This document shows positions 51,268 through 59,531 of a stretch of 64,000 nucleotides of DNA, piece by piece. The notes below the pieces were generated by a model that was given only the letters and a program-made list of their open reading frames with translations, made no database searches and was not told the DNA's origin. The stretch covers positions 3,689,162-3,753,161 of the forward strand of contig CP070750.1 in assembly GCA_020348385.1 (NCBI GenBank). The letters run 5' to 3'. Source of the DNA: Candidatus Aminicenantota bacterium. GTDB taxonomy: Bacteria; Acidobacteriota; Aminicenantia; Aminicenantales; Aminicenantaceae. Each line of letters begins with the position of its first letter. The stretch's first letter is position 1. The position numbers were made by a program, and so were the translations under genes.

Positions 51268-52485
51268 ATGAATTTTGAATTATTCGTTGCCAGGCGATAT
51301 CTGACGGCAAAACGGAAGCAAGCTTTTATTTCCGTAATCACCTTCATCTCTACCCTGGGGATAGCCATAGGCGTTATGGCCCTCATTATCGCGATCGCCC
51401 TTATCACGGGTTTCCAGGATGATGTCCAGGATAAGATTCTGGGATCAACCGCACACCTCATGGTTCAACATTATCTCGGGGAAGGCATGAGCGATTACTC
51501 TCAAATCATGGAAAAATTGGAGGCCGATGAAGAGGTGATCAACGTCTCTCCTGTTGTTTATGATTATATTCTGCTAACCGGGCCGTATAAAAATTCTCCA
51601 GGTGTTATCAGGGGAATCGATTTTGGCTTGGAGAAGAAATCCACAAAGTGGCTCCAAGATCTGCAGGGTCGACTCCCTGAGCCTGACGAAAAAATACCCG
51701 GCATTTTGTTGGGTCGCGACCTGGCTTTGAATACAGGAGCCGGTATCGGTGATCATGTGAATGTTTTGACCCCATCCTTTCGGCTTTCACCCACTGCCCT
51801 GATCCCGCGGCAGAAACGATATGCGGTCACCGGAATCTTCCACACCGGTCTGTATGAATTTGATAATGCCACGGCTTTGGTATCTCTAGAAGCTGCACAG
51901 AAGTTATTTAAGCTGGGAGACAGAATTAGCCTACTTCAGATTCGCATCAGCAATATTTTTCGTGCCGAGGAAGTGGCTGATCGTATCAAAAATGTCCTGC
52001 CTGCTGAGACATATGTCACAACCTGGATGGAGATGAATAAGCCTCTTTTTTCTGCCTTGAAATTGGAGAAACAACTTCTCTTTTTGACTATAACACTTAT
52101 TGTTATCGTGGCTGCTTTGAATATCGTGGCCACTCTCATTTTGATGGTCATGGACAAAACCAGGGAAATTGGAATCCTTATCGCTATGGGTGCAACAGCG
52201 AAAAACATCCGGAAAATATTTTTCTTCCAAGGCGCTTTGATCGGGATCATCGGGACAGCTACCGGAACAGCCTTAGGTTTGTTTTGGAACTGGCTGGCTA
52301 ACACACTCGAACTCATTAAAGTCCCCGTGGATATTTATCACATCGCCTATGTACCGTTTCGTCTGAAATTCCTTGACCTTGCACTGATCATAGGGGTAGC
52401 CCTCCTGATCAGCTTTTTGTCGACACTCTTCCCTTCTCACAGGGCGTCTAAAATCGATCCCGTGGTGGCATTAAAATATGAATAG
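51268..52485 (+). CDS. lipoprotein-releasing system permease LolC/LolE-type
   Basis: The 405 residues have four TM helices with a large periplasmic domain between TM1 and TM2. TM1 (ITFISTLGIAIGVMALIIAIALITGF) follows RRYLTAKRKQAFISVI, the typical LolC/E start. The coupling loop MDKTREIGILIAMGATAKNI is also present. Only one permease is encoded, so the active complex is probably a homodimer (LolF-like arrangement) with the LolD ATPase. It frees outer-membrane lipoproteins from the inner membrane. The lolD gene overlaps its end by 8 bases. Confidence 0.9.
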   Translation: MNFELFVARRYLTAKRKQAFISVITFISTLGIAIGVMALIIAIALITGFQDDVQDKILGSTAHLMVQHYLGEGMSDYSQIMEKLEADEEVINVSPVVYDYILLTGPYKNSPGVIRGIDFGLEKKSTKWLQDLQGRLPEPDEKIPGILLGRDLALNTGAGIGDHVNVLTPSFRLSPTALIPRQKRYAVTGIFHTGLYEFDNATALVSLEAAQKLFKLGDRISLLQIRISNIFRAEEVADRIKNVLPAETYVTTWMEMNKPLFSALKLEKQLLFLTITLIVIVAALNIVATLILMVMDKTREIGILIAMGATAKNIRKIFFFQGALIGIIGTATGTALGLFWNWLANTLELIKVPVDIYHIAYVPFRLKFLDLALIIGVALLISFLSTLFPSHRASKIDPVVALKYE

Positions 52486-53170
52486 AAATTCCATACTCAA
52501 AACAGAAGATCTGGGTAAGGAATATCCCTTGCCCAGAGGCACACTCTGTGTTTTCGATAAATTGAGTTTTGAGCTTGAAAAGGGGAATATTGTTGCGATC
52601 ATGGGTGTTTCAGGTGTCGGAAAGACTACCTTCCTTAACCTTGTCGCCGGACTCGATACCCCTACCAGGGGAAATGTCTATCTCGAAGGGGAGGATGTAT
52701 TCCGACTGAGTAAACGGGATAGAGCCAGGGTAAGGAACAGGAAGATCGGCTTTATCTTTCAATTTTACCACCTTCTTCCCGAATTCACGGCTATGGAAAA
52801 TGTGGCGTTCCCGCTCCTCATCGGAGAGGTTGGGAAGAAACAGGCGTTTGTAAAAGCATTCAACCTCCTCAAGGATGTACAGCTGGAAGAGAAAGCGTAT
52901 CTCCGTCCAGGCAAGCTTTCCGGTGGAGAGCAACAAAGGGTGGCCATCGCAAGGTCCCTGATCAACGAGCCGAAACTGTTGCTGGCCGATGAGCCGACCG
53001 GTAACTTGGATTGGAAAACAGGCCAGAACATTTTAGAACTCATTCGTTCCCTTCACGCTGAAAAAGACCTTTCCTCGATTATTGTTACGCACAATGAAAG
53101 AGTCGCTGATTTTTGCGATAAGGTTTTTTTGATGGAAAGCGGTCAGTTGAAACTTTTATCCCGCCCTTAA
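52478..53170 (+). CDS. lolD: lipoprotein-releasing ABC ATPase
   Basis: The 230-residue ABC ATPase has Walker [15 protein letters not shown]-loop [11 protein letters not shown], signature [15 protein letters not shown] and Walker [21 protein letters not shown] after the Q-loop is the usual LolD/MacB pattern. It powers the permease encoded just upstream in the lipoprotein-sorting complex at the inner membrane. Its start overlaps that gene by 8 bases, so expression is coupled. Confidence 0.95.
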   Translation: MNRNSILKTEDLGKEYPLPRGTLCVFDKLSFELEKGNIVAIMGVSGVGKTTFLNLVAGLDTPTRGNVYLEGEDVFRLSKRDRARVRNRKIGFIFQFYHLLPEFTAMENVAFPLLIGEVGKKQAFVKAFNLLKDVQLEEKAYLRPGKLSGGEQQRVAIARSLINEPKLLLADEPTGNLDWKTGQNILELIRSLHAEKDLSSIIVTHNERVADFCDKVFLMESGQLKLLSRP

Positions 53171-53272
53171 AGTTTTAATTATGTTGGGCTAAATTATCAG
53201 GGTTATGCTACGCCCTGAATGACCCCTGAGTGTCTTTATTTTTCAGGGAGAATATGGTATAAGGATAGAGTC

Positions 53273-55615
53273 ATGAAAAGACTAATTTATATTTTGATTT
53301 TCAGCCTTCTTCCCCTGTTTATATTCGGGCAAGATGTAGTGGAAAAGATAGAAATCGTAGGGAACGAGAGAGTCACCGACGAGACCATCATGTATTACCT
53401 GTCTTCAAGAGAGGGGGAGTACTTCAACGAAAATTTATTGAAACGGGATTTCAAAGTCTTGTGGTCAACAGGCTTTTTTTCCAACATCAAGATCGAACAG
53501 GATCAGGGAACGAGCGGGAAGATCATCAGGATCACGATCGAAGAGAATCCGATAATCAAGGAAATCACCTATAAGACCGGGAAGAAGGTGAAAGAAAAGG
53601 ATATTGTCGATAAACTCAATGAAAATGATGGGAATATTCTTCCGTATTCTTACTACAGTCCCTATAAGATACAAAGAGTCACAGCGACCATTCAAGATCT
53701 CCTGCTCGAAAAAGGCCTAATGGACGGAAAAGTCGATGTCAAAACTGAAAAAAAGGGCAATAATGAAATCGAGATAATATTTGAAATCGATGAAGGCCCC
53801 AAATTGAGGGTCGGGGAAATCGTATTTGAGGGAAGAACAAAACTACGCGAAAGCACCCTGAGAGGAGCGATTTCCGAAAACAAAGAGCACAGTGTTTTTT
53901 CTTGGATTACCGGAAAAGATTCCTTCAAACCGAACAAACTTGATGAGGATATCGCTAACCTTAAAACGAGACTTCAGGAACATGGGTACATGGAAGCCTC
54001 GATCGGAGAGCCTCGTATCGAGGATATGACCAAGAGAACGATCTTTTTTAAAAAGCAAACGATGAAAAGGATCGTCATCCCTGTTGATCCAGGCTACAGG
54101 TATTTTGTGGGAGACGTCCAAATCGAGGGAAACCAAATTGTATCCTCACAATATTTACAAAAACTGATCAAGCTGGAAAAAGGGCAAATTTACAGCACGA
54201 AGTTGCGCGAGGACTCGATAGAAGACGTAAGAGAGATGTACAGTAATTCAGGATATCTGGGCGTGCAGATTATGCCCGTTGAAAGCCTGGATCCCAAGAG
54301 AAAACTTGTCAATATCACATTCAATATCCATGAAGGTGATGTGTTTTATGTCAATCGTCTTGAAATCAAGGGAAACACATACACCAAGGATAGGGTCATC
54401 CGGAGAGAAATTTTGCTCACCGAGGGCATGCGTTTCAGCTTGGCTATGTTCAAAAACAGCATCCTCAGGATAAGGCAGTTGGGACTGGTGGATTTGGAAG
54501 AAGAGCCAGATGTCCAACCCAATCCTGATAATCCGAATAGACTCGACATCACCCTTCGCGTGACAGAGTTACAGAGGAACAACATCCAGTTTACGGCAGG
54601 TTACAGCGGTTATGAAGGAACCTTTGTGGCGCTGAGTTACTCTACTGTGAATTTTTTAGGAGCCGGAGAGACATTGGAACTGGGAGTACAGTACGGGAAA
54701 AGGGTGAAGAACTATTCCTTCGGATTCTCAGAACCTTATGTTTTTGATCTCCCGCTGACTCTCGGATTTAACGTTTACAACCGTTTTAGTGTCTATCCGG
54801 GCCTGTTCGACCAAAAATCGCGAGGAATCGATCTTCAAGCCAACGCAAGAGTCTTCGGCTACTGGAGAACAGGTCTTGTGTACAGCTTTCAGTATCTCGA
54901 GATGTTTGAACCCAGCATTGAGTATGATCAGTACTATAACCCCTATTATGGATATGGCGGTTATGCGAATCCGTACTACTATTCTGGATCGTATGGGTAT
55001 GGAAAATACAACATGAGCAGCGTTACGCCGACGCTATACAGGAGTACCATCGATAGCCCTTTAACTCCATCGAGAGGAACTCTTTTGATGGCATCGGTAA
55101 AATTCGCCGGTGGCATTCTTGGAGGAGATGTCAAATTCATTAAACCGCGATTCGAGTTCACTCATTATCAGCCCACTTTTGGGGAGCAGAGATTCGGCAT
55201 TCATTTTGAATACTCTTTCCTCACATCTATGGGAGGATCCGACCTTCCTTATTGGGAGCGGTTTTATTTGGGAGGCGAGCGATCCATCCGAGGTTATGAG
55301 ATCTACACTGTCGGCCCTCGTAACGAAAATGGTCAAAACGTCGGGGGGGATAAGTCGCTGGTCGCGAATGCTGAATATATCATACCCGTAGGTGGACCGA
55401 TCTACACTATATTCTTTTTTGATATAGGGAATGCAATATCAAGATATCAGAAGTTCAGTCTCAAAGAAATGTTCTACTCAACGGGATTGGAGTTGAGAAT
55501 TTTCGTTCCTGCTTTGCGTGTTCCCTTCAGGCTCATTTTTGCTTATAATAACAAAAAAATCTATCTGGATGATTCCAATTTCGCATTTCGTTTTGCGATA
55601 GGAACCACATTTTAA
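53273..55615 (+). CDS. bamA: outer membrane protein assembly factor BamA
   Basis: The 780 residues start with a signal peptide (residues 1-20, ending FGQ), followed by about five POTRA repeats (first IVGNERVTDETI; later FEGRTKLRESTLRG, IEGNQIVSSQYL, IKGNTYTKDRVI). A C-terminal 16-strand barrel begins around QFTAGYSGYEGTFVALSY. GGERSIRGYEIY is the L6 VRGF-type motif. It inserts beta-barrel proteins into the outer membrane. A Tyr-rich segment (13 Tyr in 29, residues ~551-579) sits in an outer loop. AAGGATAGAGTC upstream favours ATG 53273; 53219 would put 18 residues before the signal. Confidence 0.95.
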   Translation: MKRLIYILIFSLLPLFIFGQDVVEKIEIVGNERVTDETIMYYLSSREGEYFNENLLKRDFKVLWSTGFFSNIKIEQDQGTSGKIIRITIEENPIIKEITYKTGKKVKEKDIVDKLNENDGNILPYSYYSPYKIQRVTATIQDLLLEKGLMDGKVDVKTEKKGNNEIEIIFEIDEGPKLRVGEIVFEGRTKLRESTLRGAISENKEHSVFSWITGKDSFKPNKLDEDIANLKTRLQEHGYMEASIGEPRIEDMTKRTIFFKKQTMKRIVIPVDPGYRYFVGDVQIEGNQIVSSQYLQKLIKLEKGQIYSTKLREDSIEDVREMYSNSGYLGVQIMPVESLDPKRKLVNITFNIHEGDVFYVNRLEIKGNTYTKDRVIRREILLTEGMRFSLAMFKNSILRIRQLGLVDLEEEPDVQPNPDNPNRLDITLRVTELQRNNIQFTAGYSGYEGTFVALSYSTVNFLGAGETLELGVQYGKRVKNYSFGFSEPYVFDLPLTLGFNVYNRFSVYPGLFDQKSRGIDLQANARVFGYWRTGLVYSFQYLEMFEPSIEYDQYYNPYYGYGGYANPYYYSGSYGYGKYNMSSVTPTLYRSTIDSPLTPSRGTLLMASVKFAGGILGGDVKFIKPRFEFTHYQPTFGEQRFGIHFEYSFLTSMGGSDLPYWERFYLGGERSIRGYEIYTVGPRNENGQNVGGDKSLVANAEYIIPVGGPIYTIFFFDIGNAISRYQKFSLKEMFYSTGLELRIFVPALRVPFRLIFAYNNKKIYLDDSNFAFRFAIGTTF

Positions 55616-55659
55616 TAAAAAAAAACACGAAAAACTGATTCCAAAAAAGGAGGCATAGG

Positions 55660-56196
55660 ATGGAAAGGAGAAGTACAAGCAAGAAAATCCTGCTGGTTCT
55701 TTTTATAGCTGGCTTGGTGTCTTTTGGGTATGCTCAACAACCCATGAAGGTTGGTATTGTGAATGCCGAGTTAGTTCTCCAGAAATCACAGGAAGGGAAA
55801 AGAGTCACAGCCCAGCTCGAGGCCAAAAACAAAACACTCCAGGAAGATTTGGTGCGACTCGATGATAAAATCCGTGATCTTGAAACAAGGCTCAATACGC
55901 AAAGGTTGACCCTCAGCCAAGAAGCCTTGTCTAATCTTATGGCAGATTTGGATAAACAAAGAACAGAGAGAACACGCTTTGTCGAGGATTCCCGCCGAGA
56001 GTTGAATGACCTCCAAATACGGCTTTTTAACAGGCTTCAGGGAGAACTCCGCCCGATCATTACTGAGATCGGAAAGGAAAAAAATTTGGATCTTATTTTC
56101 GACGTAGGGGGAGGTGGAATCATCTATTTTAACCCTGCCATAGATCTTACTGATGAGGTCATTCAAAAATACGACGCCTCGAAGGGCTCCGAATAA
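55660..56196 (+). CDS. skp: periplasmic chaperone Skp/OmpH
   Basis: The 178 residues comprise a signal peptide (residues 1-25), a short beta region (MKVGIVNAELVLQKSQEGKR) and a long coiled coil (residues ~45-135) forming the tentacles of the Skp trimer. It escorts unfolded outer-membrane proteins across the periplasm to BamA, encoded just upstream. An AAAGGAGG site lies upstream of ATG 55660. The usual partner lpxD between skp and fabZ is missing here. Confidence 0.88.
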   Translation: MERRSTSKKILLVLFIAGLVSFGYAQQPMKVGIVNAELVLQKSQEGKRVTAQLEAKNKTLQEDLVRLDDKIRDLETRLNTQRLTLSQEALSNLMADLDKQRTERTRFVEDSRRELNDLQIRLFNRLQGELRPIITEIGKEKNLDLIFDVGGGGIIYFNPAIDLTDEVIQKYDASKGSE

Positions 56197-56201
56197 CCAC
56201 G

Positions 56202-56648
56202 TTGTTCGATATAGAAAAAATCCTCCGCATGCTGCCCCACCGGTACCCCTTTTTACTGGTGGACAGGGTGTTAGACCTCAAACCAGGCAAATCGATCGTT
56301 GCCATCAAAAATGTGACGATCAACGAGTCCTTTTTTCAGGGACATTTTCCTGATTACAGGGTGATGCCGGGAGTTTTGGTCGTGGAAGCGTTGGCTCAAA
56401 CAGGGGTTATTCTCCTGTATAATTCCATTCCAGATCCTGAGGGAAAGCGTGTCTTTCTTAGTAAGATAGACAACTTGAAATTCAGAAAGCCCGTGGTGCC
56501 TGGTGATCAGATCAGGTTAGAAGTTGAGATCGTGAAGCTCAAGAGCCGGATAGGCTTTATCAAGGCAAAAGCGATTGTAGACCAGGAGGTTGTGACTGAA
56601 GGGGAAATCTGGGCCTCTTTGGTGAACCCTGAGGGGCTGAATGAGTGA
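56202..56648 (+). CDS. fabZ: 3-hydroxyacyl-ACP dehydratase FabZ
   Basis: The 148-residue hot-dog fold enzyme has the catalytic His in LPHRYPFLLVDR and the Glu in VMPGVLVVEALAQTG. It dehydrates 3-hydroxyacyl-ACP in fatty acid synthesis and competes with LpxA for 3-hydroxymyristoyl-ACP, hence its place in lipid A clusters. The start is TTG 56202. The gene overlaps lpxA by 8 bases. Confidence 0.95.
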   Translation: MFDIEKILRMLPHRYPFLLVDRVLDLKPGKSIVAIKNVTINESFFQGHFPDYRVMPGVLVVEALAQTGVILLYNSIPDPEGKRVFLSKIDNLKFRKPVVPGDQIRLEVEIVKLKSRIGFIKAKAIVDQEVVTEGEIWASLVNPEGLNE

Positions 56649-57465
56649 CAGGGAAGTATCCATCCACCCCACTGCTTCTGTTCATCCTCGAGCGCAATTG
56701 GATTCCGGAGTTGAGATCGGCCCTTACGTCGTTATCGGTGAACATGTCAGCATCCTTGAAAATACCGTTATCGAAGCCCATGTCTGTATCACAGGGAAAA
56801 CAGAGATAGGAAAAGGCTGCCGGTTTTCTCCCTTCTCCTCCATCGGAGGAGAACCTCAAGATGTCTCGTACAAAGGAGAAGAGACCTGTGTCAAAATCGG
56901 CAACGATAACATTTTCCGGGAATTCTTAACTGTACATAGGGGCACTGTCAAGGGGCGGGGCGAGACAGTCATTGGAAATGGCAATTATATTATGGCCTAT
57001 TCCCATGTTGCTCATGATTGCATCGTGGGGAATAAAACTGTTTTCCTCCATGGGGCGACGATCGGTGGTCATGTTGATGTTGATGATTTTTCTACGATGG
57101 GGGCGTTGAGTGGGATTCATCAATTCTGCCGAATCGGGAAACATGCTTTCATAGGTGGAAACACAGTCATCACTCAAGATGTTCTCCCCTTTTGCCGAGT
57201 GGCAGGAGCGCGCCCCACGCTTCTTTATGGTTTGAACGCCGTCGGATTGCGGAGACAGGGATTTTCCAAAGATAGAATTAAGGCCCTGAAGGATATGTTT
57301 AGAATCGTGTTTTATTCCGACTTGAATACGGCCCAGGCAGTCGAACGGATTGAAAAGGATTTTCCTCAAGGAGAAGACCGAGATGAAATTCTCTGTTTCA
57401 TCCGGGATTCCCAAAGAGGGATCGTGAAAAAACCATCGGAGAAATGGGACGAAGACTGGGTGTGA
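56641..57465 (+). CDS. lpxA: UDP-N-acetylglucosamine acyltransferase
   Basis: At 274 residues it shows the hexapeptide-repeat left-handed beta-helix (VEIGPYVVIGEHVSI, TEIGKGCRF) with the catalytic His in YSHVAHDCIVG and the C-terminal helices (GLNAVGLRRQGFSKDRIKAL). It adds the first 3-hydroxyacyl chain to UDP-GlcNAc in lipid A synthesis. It is slightly longer than the E. coli protein (262). The gene overlaps lpxI by 22 bases, so these are coupled. Confidence 0.95.
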   Translation: MSDREVSIHPTASVHPRAQLDSGVEIGPYVVIGEHVSILENTVIEAHVCITGKTEIGKGCRFSPFSSIGGEPQDVSYKGEETCVKIGNDNIFREFLTVHRGTVKGRGETVIGNGNYIMAYSHVAHDCIVGNKTVFLHGATIGGHVDVDDFSTMGALSGIHQFCRIGKHAFIGGNTVITQDVLPFCRVAGARPTLLYGLNAVGLRRQGFSKDRIKALKDMFRIVFYSDLNTAQAVERIEKDFPQGEDRDEILCFIRDSQRGIVKKPSEKWDEDWV

Positions 57466-58247
57466 TAGCTGGTTCTGGCAGGTTCCCGATACATGTCTGC
57501 CAGGAAGTACAGCGAATGGGAGACGCTTGTGTCGTAGCCGGTATTAAAGGGGAGGCTGAAAATATCCTTGCGGAGAGAGCTGAAAATTTTGAATGGTTCG
57601 ATGTTCATGAAATCAGCCATTTGATCGCTTTTTTCAAAAAAAACCATGTTTCTGAAGCGGTGTTTGCCGGAAAGATCGATCATCGCATCATCTATAAAAG
57701 CGAGGAGCTGAGCAAAACTTTGCCTGTTTTGCTTAAAACAGCAAAAGTTCGGACTCCAACAGTTTTGATCCAGACGGCCATCCAGATTTTAGGCAAACAG
57801 GGGATTGCCATTATTGACCCGACTCCCTTCATTGCCTCTGCCTTTTGTGAGGAAGGGATTCTGACCGAAACGAAGCTGTCTCCAAAAGTGGAGGAAGACA
57901 TTGATTTTGGCTGGAAAATCGTAAGGCAGCTCGCTGACAGCGATATAGGCCAAACGATCATTGTCAAAGGAAAAGCCATCGTGGCCGTGGAAGGCATGGA
58001 AGGAACGGATGAAGCCATCAAACGTTCAGGAGAATTGGCTGGGAAAGGGATCGTCGTGGTAAAAGTCAGCCGGTCTTCCCAGGATCCGCGGATCGATCTG
58101 CCTGCTGTGGGGCTGGAGACGGTTAAAAGTTTGATTCTTGCTGGAGGAGAGGCATTGGGTTTTGAGGCCAAAAAAATCCCGTTCTTCCAGAAAGAAGAGG
58201 CGATTTCTCTAGCAGATTCCCATGGAATATCCATCATCGCGAAATAG
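57444..58247 (+). CDS. lpxI: UDP-2,3-diacylglucosamine pyrophosphatase LpxI
   Basis: The 267 residues match the LpxI (DUF1009) family: GVIAGSGRFPIHV near the start, AVFAGKIDHR, TETKLSPKVEEDIDFGWKI and GKGIVVVKVSRSSQDPRIDLP. LpxI hydrolyses UDP-2,3-diacylglucosamine at the alpha phosphate in lipid A synthesis, replacing LpxH in many lineages. It follows fabZ and lpxA, consistent with the pathway. No LpxB gene follows; a Gfo/Idh/MocA gene comes after a 363-base gap. Confidence 0.93.
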   Translation: MGRRLGVIAGSGRFPIHVCQEVQRMGDACVVAGIKGEAENILAERAENFEWFDVHEISHLIAFFKKNHVSEAVFAGKIDHRIIYKSEELSKTLPVLLKTAKVRTPTVLIQTAIQILGKQGIAIIDPTPFIASAFCEEGILTETKLSPKVEEDIDFGWKIVRQLADSDIGQTIIVKGKAIVAVEGMEGTDEAIKRSGELAGKGIVVVKVSRSSQDPRIDLPAVGLETVKSLILAGGEALGFEAKKIPFFQKEEAISLADSHGISIIAK

Positions 58248-58270
58248 CCAATTAATTTTTTTGCCAATAA

Positions 58271-58471
58271 AAATCCCCTCACTACTCTTTTCGGTGCCTC
58301 CGGAACTCCGTATGTTAACTCCCCATCTCTACCACTCTAGCCTCTGTTCCCCGAAAGTCCGGTTCTCTAATCCTTTGGCAAAGTCGTGCCGGGTACATCC
58401 TCGCCGTCTGACTTCGTCGGATTCCCTCGAAAGACAATCTTTAAATATGGCTGGGTTAGGTTGGGACGGGG
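58271..58471 (+). repeat. dispersed repeat family B, copy 2
   Basis: This copy corresponds to 40941-41140. It keeps ATCCCCTCAC, GCCTCCGGAACTCC, CTAATCCTTTGGCAAAGTCG then TGCCGGGTACATCC, and TCTGACTTCGTCGGATTCCC then TCGAAAG. It ends in GGCTGGGTTAGGTTGGGACG then GGGG. The hairpin TCTGAC-TTC-GTCGGA keeps pairing while two base pairs change. The small reading frames in this region differ between copies and are not convincing. Confidence 0.7.
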
Positions 58472-58584
58472 GTTTCAATGTCGCTGAGTGCGTGCCTGAT
58501 GGCAATTCATAGGTAATAGATACACGAATAATGGTAACGATCTATGCGTTTATAATTAATGTGATATTTTATAAAGAAAAGTTG

Positions 58585-58590
58585 TATAAT
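58585..58590 (+). promoter_or_regulatory. candidate -10 box of the Gfo/Idh/MocA gene
   Basis: TATAAT lies 21 bases before ATG 58611. A weak TGATAT, 17 bases upstream, is the only -35 candidate. GGAG near 58599 provides the ribosome site. Confidence 0.4.
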
Positions 58591-58610
58591 GGGCAATCGG
58601 AGTAAGGGCG

Positions 58611-59525
58611 ATGGATAAAGTCAAAGTTGGAATCATCGGTGTCGGATATTTGGGTACGCAACATGCTAGAATTTTATCCTATTTGGAAGAAGCCGAGCTT
58701 ATAGGGGTAGCCGACATCGATTTTAAAAAAGCTATGGTGATCGGGAACCGGCACGGTGTGAAGTATTACGACAAATACGAAAGCATGCTGGATGAGATCG
58801 ATGCCGGCATCGTGGCCACTCCCACATCCGAACACTTTGCTATTTCCATGAAGCTTCTCAAAAAAGGAAAATCTGTTCTTGTCGAAAAACCCATCACCGA
58901 AACGGTCGACCAGGCAGAAAAATTGGTTGCTGCTGCAGATAAAAACGGACTCATCCTGCAAATCGGGCATCTTGAAAGGTTTAATCCTGCTGTGGAAGCT
59001 TTGGAAGATCTGATCTCAGAACCCAAGTTCATCGAAGTGCAGCGGTTGGGATCTTTTTCTGCAAGATCCCTCGACATCGATGTTGTGCTCGACCTGATGA
59101 TCCACGATTTGGACATCATCATGGCCCTGATTAAAGATGAGGTGAAGGTCATCCGTTCCTCAGGTATTCATGTTCTTTCCGACAAGATCGACATTGCCAA
59201 TGCTCGGCTTGAATTTACCTCTGGTTGTATTGCCACTCTGACAGCCAGCCGAGTCCACCAAGGAAAAGTGAGGAAACTGCGAATTTTTGAACCCACGTCC
59301 TATTATTCCATCGATTACATCGACCAGGAAGTGAAAGTCTTTCCGCTCAACGGCCGTCAAACAGACATCAAAACATTAAAGATAAAAAAAGAAGAACCGC
59401 TCAAGAAAGAACTTCAGAATTTTTTTCGTTGCATTATTGACGGAAAAAAGAGGAAAGTCACCGGGGAAGAGGGGCTCCGCGCTCTCAGACTTGCCTACAG
59501 CGTCCTTAACGAGGCAGAAGCGTAA
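58611..59525 (+). CDS. Gfo/Idh/MocA-family dehydrogenase
   Basis: The 304-residue protein has an N-terminal Rossmann motif (VGIIGVGYLGTQHARIL), the family motif VEKPITET and the catalytic-region H in MIHDLDI. It oxidises a sugar or nucleotide sugar with NAD(P). Its location after fabZ-lpxA-lpxI suggests an envelope role, for example as a GnnA-like UDP-GlcNAc 3-dehydrogenase that would supply amide-linked lipid A; the GnnB-type transaminase is not seen, so this is inference. Confidence 0.78.
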   Translation: MDKVKVGIIGVGYLGTQHARILSYLEEAELIGVADIDFKKAMVIGNRHGVKYYDKYESMLDEIDAGIVATPTSEHFAISMKLLKKGKSVLVEKPITETVDQAEKLVAAADKNGLILQIGHLERFNPAVEALEDLISEPKFIEVQRLGSFSARSLDIDVVLDLMIHDLDIIMALIKDEVKVIRSSGIHVLSDKIDIANARLEFTSGCIATLTASRVHQGKVRKLRIFEPTSYYSIDYIDQEVKVFPLNGRQTDIKTLKIKKEEPLKKELQNFFRCIIDGKKRKVTGEEGLRALRLAYSVLNEAEA

Positions 59526-59531
59526 CCCTGT

